DNA of 64,000 nucleotides from Bugulina stolonifera (Eukaryota; Bryozoa; Gymnolaemata; Cheilostomatida; Bugulidae): NCBI GenBank assembly GCA_935421135.1, contig OW285189.1:20090298-20154297 (forward strand), written 5' to 3'. The notes below the pieces were generated by a model. It did not search any database. It worked only from the letters and a program-made list of their open reading frames with translations, and was not told where the DNA came from. Every line of letters begins with the position of its first letter. Within the stretch, counting starts at the first letter, position 1. A program made the translations under genes and the position numbers. Below are positions 54,041 to 64,000 of this stretch, piece after piece.

Positions 54041-57000
54041 GTATGCAACTAACGTTCTTCTTCTAATGAGCAGGTAATTTTCCATTGGCCCAACCCTTGT
54101 ATTATTATTTATTGATTGTTTTATGTAGTGCAATCATGTGGTAGGCCAGCTTATATGTACAATTCGGAGTTGTCCCATTTGGTTAGGTTTCTGATTTTCA
54201 GGCGATAATAATGGTTTGAGTCTTTCTACTTTTTGAGATTCATATAGTTTACCTTCCTCCGCATTGGTCTGTTACTTTTGCACCAAAACATACACTTTGT
54301 GTTGTAGTTGGGTATACATGTACTTTTAACAGTAGCCTATGTATGCATATCATTATTATTTGTAACAGAGAGACAAATACTGTCCGAGGGCAGGGTGGAA
54401 CTTGTGTCCACCATTCTGTTTTAGGCCATAAGCTAACATTTACATGCCCCATAGATATATGTTATTAGCTCTTAACCCATTCTATCTTGCAGTATTACTG
54501 CTAACAGATTGTATATCAAGTTATATTAGTAACACACCCTATTTATTCTACTTGTTCCATCAGCTTCAAATATTACTTCAAGTAATAAGTTTTGGGATGT
54601 TTAAATTGCGAGACTGCTGGTAAAATTCAGAGCACATCAATTCAAGCCTCTTTCTTCCCTTGATTAAATTATGCAGGTGCTTGTCGGTGCTTGTTGGTGC
54701 TTGTCTACGTAATCAAAGTAAAAGTTTGGGTTATTGTACCCACAAATCATCATTTACAAATCATGGAAGTCACCAATCGAATCATGCAAAAATCAATAAA
54801 TAAACTTGTAACATTGTATTATTGTAATATTGTATTATTGGAATTATATTTGTAAGTACTGATTTGTAGTTAGAATAATATGGTAGTGTAAAATAATACA
54901 CCTGTGGCAATGGCATGGTATAAGGGATTTCCCTAATTAGATCAATCCAAGTTTTGCAGCCCTTTTACACTCGCAAGTCAACAACTTTTATTCTACATCA
55001 GTTGACAAAATACACACAATGTCTATCATAATGCACAGTGTACAGTGTGATTAACGAGTCATTTAGTTGATTGGTCAGCACTATATCCATGATAAATAGC
55101 CTGGAGAATTCTGATTCCCCTCTCAGTTGAATGAAGGTACATGATTGTTATCTTTAGTATGAAAATATGTCCCCCCCCCCCCCCCTTTACAGAGCAATTA
55201 TACAAAACGGCAATAATTACCAATTGGGTATACTACATGTAATTACTATTAAACTGTAAACTGTAATAAGCTAATATAATATAAAATGATAAATGCAATA
55301 GGGTGTGTTTCACTAGAAGTGTATAGGACCTCAACTAAGTGACCCACTACATGCAACATGCAGTGACCAGTGTCCAATTGACCATTCAAAATGGAGACCT
55401 TCTCAAATGGGGTTATATGAAATGTCTCTTGGTTTATTGGAGCCTGTCTAGCCTGGGTTCCAAGCCCTTTGCATGCAAATGCTGTGTGTGGTGGTGATAA
55501 GCTGTGGAACTTAGGCTACCATGGTATACTGGCTCCACTGGGACATTGCTAACATTTTTTTATAAATTTCAACCTGTTGTTGGAATGTTTAAAGGTAAAT
55601 ATATCAGGTTTATCAAGTGGACATGCTGTGATAAGAATATTAAATCTCTTTTCTTGTACCTCTTGGTATTTAGCCCCACTAATCTGATACCAGTTGGATG
55701 GGTTCCTTCAACACCCATCTCTGAATATTATGTAATCATACCAAGCATTTTTGAAATATTTTGATTGCCTGTTACATAATCAAAGAAGCAATATAAATGT
55801 GTGTATAGTTTGTAATCAGTGGAAATAATTGATAAATTAACAGGTGGTCTCAATCTTACCAACTCAAATCTGACTGTTTTCTGAGTGCCCTTATCAACTA
55901 AGCTGGGAGTGAACTCATTGGTGTCACAATTAACTTGATGTCTACGGCAATTCTTCCTTTTCTTATCTACTAGATGGCATGTTACTAGATTTCTGGCCCA
56001 AGTCTGTTCAGATTTGACCAATTATCACCATTGAATGAGGCCAGATTGCTGTTAATCATGTACTAGAGCCCAGATCTCTAAATGTAATCTTGTTCTAAAT
56101 TTGAACCACTCCCAGAATTCATGGAAAAGAATCCGGGAAATCACCTCCCCCCAACAAATTGGTGTTTTGGAACTGGTCATAGAATTTCATGATCAAGTTT
56201 ATTAATCTGTTCATATAATAGTGTTTACTGTCTATATTTCAGCTCATAGTTTCCTGTCAAAGTTTGGAGTTGTTGTCACCTGTCCACTACTATAGCAGAT
56301 TGTTCAGTCATAGCTAGTGAGTCAACTGATTGTTTTTTCCATCTTTTGCTGGGGGATTCCTGACAGGAGGTAAGACTATTATATGCACACTATTATATGT
56401 TATGTCATGTAAAAGATTAAAGAAATGTATCTACATGTATACCATTATTATTATTATTATACATATTAGGATTACATCTCTACAACTATAATAAGCTTAT
56501 AGATGTTACCAAGTATGTTATTGATGTACATGTGGATGTGATAAAATCATACAGATACTTGCTTTACAAATTGTTTGCAAACTCCAGTAAAATTCTATCA
56601 GTTGTCCCCCATGTCATCGACTCCATTGGCTGGTGTCTTCAGTTAATTACATGTATAATTAATATGTGGGTGCAGTAGTTGGATATAGCATAAAATCCGA
56701 ATGTAAACATTTTACTACAAAACATTACTAAGATGTAATACATTATGCCGAATTAAGAATACAACGGGGTTCCCCTAATTCAGGATTCATGGCTATTATA
56801 ACCAAATTAATTTATAACATTGGTGTGGTTATGACAGTAGCATTTTGGTGTATGCGGATGTTTTTTTGTTATTGCAAGCTGAATCATGCAGAATGTGGGC
56901 TAAAAGTACAATATTTCCTTTTATTTTTCTTTGTCAGGTTGATAATATTTTATTGTTTTTCAGTTAATGATCTCTATGCTAATTCTTCTGTGTCCTATGT

Positions 57001-57676
57001 ACTGATAGCCTACTGAAGGTGACTTGCAGAAACCGTCAGTTTTTGGGGGAAAAGTTTATAACCAGCTAATGTTAGTTGGGCATTCCATTTTTTGTGACAA
57101 AGTGATTTGGAAAAATATTTTTCCAAATCCAAACAAACGTTATCCCTAGTCTACATGTGGATCAATTAAACTAGTAAGACATAAAATTCTAAATCCTCTC
57201 ATTATAAACTGATTTTATAGTGAATTTACTGCAGTATGATATGCATGTTATGTGTCGTCATGTTATGCGTTATGTATTGTAGTAGTAACACCCATACAGT
57301 GTCATGTGACAATACTTTACTGTTCCATGGAATATGAAATGTGTAGTGGCCTTGGAAACTACTGGGAGTTGTCGTAGTCTCCACCTGTCCCACACTTGTA
57401 TAGAATTACAGTTATCTCTCTATATATACAATGTATATCTCAACTAAAAGCCGCTAGGTAAAGATTGTTTTTTAAGGTGTATAACAAATTTTAGATGATG
57501 ATGCTATTTGCAGTAGTTTATTTGCCAGCATCACCTTCGAGGAGTGACCATTGCAAATGTTGAGGTGATGTGTTGGATTCATATCTAGACTGCTGGTGGC
57601 TCCTGTGGCACACAGACACCTGTTTATGTTGTCCATTCCCCTTGGTTGACCTATCTACTATGTGTTGTTATTACAG
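54041..57676. other. Host non-coding DNA
   Basis: Contains a poly(C) run at 55171-55186 and short frames without family likeness. No gene supported. Confidence 0.4.
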
Positions 57677-57693
57677 CAGCGTACAGTGACAAG

Positions 57694-60600
57694 ATGGCTG
57701 ATCTTGGTAGAGGTAGCACAGAGGTTACTGGTAAATGGCAAAAAGACCCAGCACAGACCCAGCACAGACACACCTCCCCCAAACAAACCTATCTCCCCCA
57801 AACAGACCTATCTCCCCCAAACAGGGCAAGGGACATTGTGTAGCAAGACAAGGCAAGGTGATTGTTGAAAAATTGCACAATATTACTTTCCATGATTACA
57901 CATGTAGGTATCTGTCTTTTGTTTGTCTAACCAATGCATCCTATTGTTATGTTTGTTTATATTTAAATGCAAGACAATAATCACCTATTGTCTTGCATTC
58001 AGTGCAGTTATGCCCCCCCCCCCCCCCCCTGGCTGAAGAGATAATTCAGTTATGACATCATTAAAAGACCTCCTCCTGCTGCTGCTAGACATACCTTCTC
58101 ATCTTGTCATTCTTTGAAGTTCCAGGAAATATGATATGTGGTTATTATTTCTGCATGTTTTATAGACAATCATCTCCAGTTAACATCCTGTTGGACTGTA
58201 AAACATCCCCAATAGGCTGGCTACATTGGCATTGTTCCAATGTCATGTCGACTGTTTGCACACTGCTATGCGTAAGGAAAAAATCATTATCTTAACCAAA
58301 CTTATACCTAAATTTTTTTGCAGAGATGTTTTCAGGCTGTAAATTTGGTAGCTTACTTGACATGCTTTTGCAGGTTGCTTTCTGCAATGACACCATATTG
58401 CTGACAATGTGTCATAAAGTAGACTCAAGCACCTGCTGTTATACATCAACATAGCTGATATTGTTTGCTTTAAATCTAGAGAGTGATCTCCAGTGCACCC
58501 CAAGCATCCCATATAAACAGTATGCTTCTTTGATATCAATGTAATTTATATGTAGGTCCAGCATCCATAATATTCAATTATTTCCAAGAAATGTGATAAC
58601 ACAGCAAAGGGGTCTTTAAGCCTTTACATCCTATCTTTCTTCTAGGGGGATCCTGTTTAACAGTTCAGCTGTATTATTTATTTGGTTATTTTTAGTATTT
58701 GCAGTTATCTGAATGGTCAACTCTGTTGTTTCCTGTTGTTTAACCTGTGTTGTCTTCCTTATTCTATTTCCTACTTGATCACTCATCAAAGAGTGTTTAG
58801 CCAGCTAGCTATTCCTGCAAGCGCTCTGAGTCAGTTAGCCTATGACTAATTAGTATATACTGATATGTGACAGTAGTATAATTGTATGTCAACTTGTTTA
58901 TGAGATGGGAATTATAACAATAATCCGTCATAGTTTGATCACGTGTTTCCATTCATTGGTAGAGTGGAAAGTCACAACCTAATAGACTGGAAAATATAAG
59001 GATATGGTCAGTTTTTTAGTGCATAACCACCTTGGTTTATTGCAATCACTCCTAAAACCTTTTTTTTGGTTTGTGATTTTTAAAAATATCTCTCACAGAC
59101 TGAGTGCAGTCAAACAGTATATCATCCAGTTATCAACTGCTACAGCTCTGCAACTACAATTTTCATGCTCCAAAACAATAGCAATTTTTATTAGGCCTAT
59201 GTCCCAATGCAGCTATAATAGTGATTAGCCCAACATTAGCACCTCTCGTCTTTCTCAGCCTCTTTTTAGTATAAAAGCGTTTGGGATGTGAATGTTGCAG
59301 TCTAATTCACTAAAACTTGTACATGTACGTGGACCAGCTATTAGTCCCGTGGAGTGTACCTACACTTGTAATTTTTCCTGGTTTTATTCAATAGATATAA
59401 TATCTTATATCTTATATGCTCCATTCAGAAAATGTTCCATAAATACTTTTTGAGATTTGATAAGGCTGCAAGTTATAATTAGATTGTGAATCTTAGCACC
59501 TGCACTAGATGGCCACTCCACTCGAAGGAGTAAATTAAATAAGCAGTGTCATTGATAAAAATATGGATTTCGTACATGACAATGTTTGTTTCCCTCTTTC
59601 GGATTCTCAAAAATGTTCTGGTGTGAGCTATAAATAGATTTTAGGTTATATTTAGATTGATAAGGCTGCAGTGGCAGGAGATAACTAGTAATCATTTAAT
59701 ATTATGTTACATGTTCCGTTGTAGGTGAGACTTGCCGGCAGCCTCTAGATGAGAAAGGGAAATACTGGGAACAGGACGTACTAGTATGTACATGCAGGTC
59801 TGTAATTGTGTAATGGACCTTGTTAATGATTATAGTGATCTTTTACAAAAAAAACGTAGACCTATAATAAGATAAAACAAAAATAAATATACGAAACACA
59901 GTGAAATTACTAACATGGTGAGGTGCTGGTGAAATTAAACATCAGTTGTTGTCGCAATGCTACAAAAATCCAAATTCATGAATCTTGCAAATTTTTTGTA
60001 GATATTTTGATGTGATTCCATTTAAAATATAAATAAACTTTCTCGCATTAAATTTGAAAACAAGAGGGTAAAAATTGTGAAAAACTAGCAGCCCATGGAT
60101 CCATGTCACAATAGACAGATAGTTGATATTTAAATGACAAATTGGAAAGATGCACTTATTACTTATAACAGCACATGTATAAACATTCACATTATGTAGA
60201 ACTTCTACTGGGATCTAAAAATTCAGTTTTAAAGTCATCATAGGCCTTCCATTTATATTTCTGACTGGAGTAAATTCCACAGTATTCACCCTGACCATTA
60301 CTTCAGTCACCCGAGTAGAAGGTTCCACCCAACATATGGAAGGCCTCCATCCTTCTAGTAGGGGACCCACATACCCAATTTATATATGCTGCTGCTCATT
60401 CAATTCTACTTTATGTTCTATATATCAAATGAAAGCTGAGACTCCACTGATTTCAGAACTGCAAGCAACTATTCCAATCACACAGTACATTGATGTTAAT
60501 CAAATAATACTTGACAGCAGAAAGCATGTACAGTAAAGCTTTTCTTTGAAAGTAGAGGGAGGGGAGAATTCTATGATCTAGTGGTGAAATGTATACATTT

Positions 60601-63493
60601 GTTAGTGATTCCTCAGTTAGTGTAAATTTTGACTGATGTAAAGGTATTTAGTATACGTCATTAGTTTACTTACACAACAATAGTGTTGTGTTTTATATTC
60701 TAATAGTCCTCCGCAACTATGAATGCTTTCTATTCAATTTTAGCCCATTATAATATTCTGCAGTTCAAAAGAAAACAACTTTTCGTTATCTGGTATGTTA
60801 TGTTATGGTTACAAGCTGTTGAAATAGATCAGGCAGCACTGGAGAGCTTGAGCTATTTTGGATTTTCCCAGACCATGGAGCTGTCAAATTACATGAAACT
60901 ATCATTTTTTGGTATAATGCAATATTCCCTTAACTGAAAAGTAGGGAAGGCATTCATTCCCTATATTAGACACATGGTGTTAGAATAGAGGTGGTCTAGT
61001 GGTCTGGGTTAGGAGGTGCTTAGCTACAAATAGTAGTACAGATGAATTAGTACCCCCTTATTTATTATACTTGGCACAGTTCCAAATACTGTTTTACTGA
61101 AGCTGAGTGCTGTTGGAGATGTCCCTATATTGCTGCAACAGTTGAATCTTTAGCTCAAGTATAATTCAATACATGATAATAATTATGTAATCAATAGAAT
61201 TGATTTTACAATGTACTTTGTACTTTGTTATTTACTACTCTGATAGATTTTATTCCCATTCACACTTGGATCTAAAGCATTATGTTCTTTGGTCTTCTAG
61301 GGGATATATTATATTGTTTACCTTCTTCAGTTTTCACAAGACAAACATCACTATAAACCACACAATCTAGTATGCACATGTAGCTGTGCAAATGTTATTA
61401 TTATTAAAATTTTATCAGTTTTAGTATTTGTTCCCTAATCTGAAAACAGTGTGACCTAACTTAGACGTCATAGGTGACTATATAACTTGCATATACATAT
61501 CTGTGAATATATAATATGTGTATATGTTATGTACTGTATATATAATATGTGTATATGTTATGTACTGTATATATAATATGTGTATATTATGTTATGTACT
61601 GTATATAATATGTATATACTGCCCATTTCTACAAAAACACTGTAACTCAATTTTTTTCAAAATTGGGTTTATTGCATAAATGGTGTTGAAATATTATCTT
61701 ACACCACATACTAAAATATTTTTGAAAAAAAATGGGTCCTTATGGGTTTTTTGGGAGAGCAGAAACACTGTATCTCAATATTGGCACTAGTGATTGTCAG
61801 CAAAAACAATGTAACTCCAGATTCCAACACATACAGTGCAATTTTGTCTCATTTTCTTTTCTGGAGTTGACTATTCAAGTATGTTTTTATCCTCTCACAT
61901 CTCCTACATGACTTTATCATGAATCTATATGAACCCAAGTGAATTATAATATGTTTGGAGCCCCAGTAGCAGGGCTGTCTCGGCAAATATTTATTATCAG
62001 TCCCAATGAATCTATCATAAAGGCTGTGTGGAGTCTAACTTGCTCTGACTGTCAGTATGGTACAACTAAAGAGCACTAATTATGTGTTGGTACTCTGAAT
62101 CATGATTGTACTCAGATTCGAATCATATATTACTCAGATTTAACTCGGATTTAATTTAATATGGAGCATTTTTGCCCACACCGTTACATTTTCCTTGTCA
62201 AACAAGTCTTATAAAAGTGTGCCATTTCATCATCTCATTTTCTATCTGAAGCACTAGTTTTTACATAATATAGCCGATGCATTTTCTATTCTTGCACAGA
62301 GGCTTTCGGTGGTTGTAGCTTCCATAAATTTATACTATTTATAAATATTTTTGTGACATGCTCGGTTAAAAATACGATCTGGTTGAAAATACGATCTGTA
62401 AAGATTGACAAAACGAACAGTGCAATATTCTACCATCTGCTGATGGAGATGTGCTTCTGGCAGCATATGGAAGGTAGTGCTACATTGAATATTATGTCTC
62501 TTAAACTGGACCAGCATTACATGAGCGCTTTCCCAATATTTGAAAATAAAAGCGCTTATACGACAACTTTTAGTTTCTAGATGCTAAAAATTATGTGCAG
62601 AGAGATAATAAAGTAGGTGAAAATAAACCACATGGTTGAGATTTTATAAGTACATGTATTTAGACAATCACCACAGGGCCATTATTTTAGAAATTATAGG
62701 CACATTGTTGCGGAAGAACTAGAAGTACTTGGGAAGCAAAAATGTGATACGGGAAATCATAATAGAGTTTAATTTCATGAAAAATCTAAACCCAAAGTAA
62801 GAGTTGAGCCTCTGAAGACCCCCAAAAAGCAAGAACAAAACTATCAACAAATGATTTCAGTTTTGCAGACGCTGCACACCTCATTAACAAGAAAAAATAA
62901 TCAGAGTCGAGTAAACCGAGTGTAGATATTTTATATTGAGTTGGATATACAGAAATCTATGTTTCAACCTCATAATATCGGTGTAATGGGATAGTACTGT
63001 CTGTCACACATGCAAATATAGTCTGTATATGTGCTTCCACATTGATTGCACTAATTTACAAGCTCATGCATTGTTTTCACAGACATTATTTGCTGATATA
63101 ACTTCAATATTTTCTGCAGAAACACTGTAATTCATTAGATGCATTGTTTTTGCAGACAATCACTGAAGAGAGCCCAGCACGATGATTTTCCACAAAAACA
63201 ATGTAACTGGATTAATTAGTTAAAAAATCAACATACAGCGATAAAAATGGTACCATTAAACAGAGAATGTGATTTTGGTTCAGAATATATTTTGTTTGCA
63301 TCTCTAGGATTAATACAATTGGAGGGCTCAACTCAAACACGTTTAGCCTTCTCCTGTAAAATTACAATATAGTGAGTTACAGTGTTTTTGTGGAAAGGGG
63401 CAGTATAGTATGTGTATATGTACATGATGTATCCTTTCCAGGAGCAGATTACCACTGACTTCCTGCAGAGGAACAACCAGCTGCTGGCCTACA
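57694..63493 (+). CDS. 5' exons of an unidentified host gene
   Basis: Three exons join in phase. The first is 57677-57730, with an ATTACAG acceptor, ATG at 57694, and MADLGRGSTEVT (ends phase 1). The next is 59725-59783 (ETCRQPLDEKGKYWEQDVL, phase 0, donor GTATGT). The third is 63442-63493 (EQITTDFLQRNNQLLAY, ends phase 1 at GTGAGT). The gene continues past the window edge, and further exons between 59784 and 63441 cannot be excluded. Composition is clearly protein-like, but I do not recognise the family. The last intron contains a complete terminal-inverted-repeat transposon (61619-63403). Confidence 0.6.
57757..57826 (+). repeat. Short tandem repeats (CCCAGCACAGA and CCTATCTCCCCCAAACA units)
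   Basis: Two to three copies each, directly after the first exon of the unidentified gene. A poly(C) run lies further on at 58013-58029. Confidence 0.7.
61490..61615 (+). repeat. Tandem repeat with TATATAATATGTGTATATG-type unit
   Basis: About four imperfect copies of a unit near 29 bp (TATATAATATGTGTATATG followed by TTATGTACTG), immediately left of the transposon at 61619. Confidence 0.8.
61619..63403. mobile_element. Non-autonomous terminal-inverted-repeat transposon, 1.8 kb
   Basis: Ends are inverted repeats of about 32 bp: CTGCCCATTTCTACAAAAAC.. on the left and the complement of CTGCCCCTTTCCACAAAAAC.. on the right, both followed by ACTGTAACTCA. Flanks are TATA on both sides (61615-61618, 63404-63407), compatible with a 4-bp or TA target duplication. 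The motif AAAAACANTGTAACTC recurs inside near both ends (about 61800, 63115, 63195), as subterminal repeats do. No transposase frame is present. The superfamily is unassigned. Confidence 0.75.
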
Positions 63494-63767
63494 GTGAGTT
63501 GATTCTCTCTAATCTTGCTTATTACTGGCCGTGGATAAATACTAAAGGGTCATTGATATGTAAATACTCTTTCTAATGCTCATCCATAATAATGTAGAAG
63601 AATAAAATTATAGAGAAAAGGGATTCCATGTGTAGTAAATTGATAGGGGTGGAAAACTCCTATCACCTGGATCCACATATCCAACAGCTTGCACTGCCTC
63701 ATTTCTTGTACAAAAGTGTTTATCACCAGAAGCGAAAATTAAAATTTGTATGACTGTAATCTGACAA

Positions 63768-63892
63768 GTCGCACCATATTCTGGGCCACAGGGTGTTAGG
63801 TAGTGCGGTTCTGAGGCTATACTCTGGGCCAAGGGGTGTTAGGCAGTGGGGTTCTGAGGCTATACTCTGGGCCAAAGGGTGTTAGGCAGTGC
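63768..63892 (+). repeat. Tandem repeat, 43-bp unit, nearly 3 copies
   Basis: Units contain CTGGGCCAAGGGGTGTTAGG and GTTCTGAGGCTATACT. They lie after the last visible exon of the unidentified host gene. Confidence 0.85.
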
Positions 63893-64000
63893 ACAAGTAA
63901 GTATGGATTCAGAAACACAGCTAATCTAGTAGTGTAGTTTGCATATGACACCTTATGAGGTGATGAGTAGTTAGTAGATCGCTTCCTTTGTATCTAATTT

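Overview
The window is animal nuclear DNA: AT-rich, with GT-AG introns, multi-exon genes of metazoan type (a tRNA 2'-phosphotransferase and an SLC26A11-like anion transporter), many minisatellites and several DNA transposons. A marine invertebrate such as a sponge or other non-vertebrate fits, but the species cannot be fixed from the sequence.

Layout. 1-374 is the 5' part of a minus-strand TRPT1/KptA gene that runs off the left edge. 2422-23175 is one plus-strand SLC26A11-like gene. I reconstructed its exons with consistent phases, including a STAS domain and two alternative 3' ends; its introns hold minisatellites and a Ty3/Gypsy reverse-transcriptase relic. 23879-24880 and 26305-27113 are two paralogous minus-strand two-exon genes. 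They encode small secreted prepropeptides that both end in a dibasic site and the same disulphide-type, amidation-ready peptide (YRCLVNIVNCYWG). 30087-33344 is a decayed P-element (THAP9-type) transposon with terminal inverted repeats and an 8-bp target duplication, inserted into an open reading frame.

34413-51725 is a complete 17.3-kb Polinton/Maverick (adintovirus-like) element with 348-bp terminal inverted repeats that look identical by eye and a 6-bp target duplication, ATTGAT. It encodes a protein-primed DNA polymerase B, a DDE integrase with a chromodomain, an FtsK/A32-like packaging ATPase, an adenain-type protease, double and single jelly-roll capsid proteins, two small virion-protein candidates and several unknown proteins. 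Two of its genes are spliced. The ATPase is split inside its Walker A loop. An unknown 404-residue protein is spread over seven coding exons plus a 5' UTR exon behind a TATA box. The late genes (45.9-51.4 kb) are packed head to tail, with ATGA or TAATG overlaps at four of the six junctions.

51.7-64 kb is host DNA with the 5' exons of an unidentified gene (57694-63493) and a 1.8-kb non-autonomous terminal-inverted-repeat transposon (61619-63403). Best candidates for something new are the tandem prepropeptide genes, the spliced unknown Polinton gene, the intron inside the ATPase P-loop and the overlapping late-gene chain.
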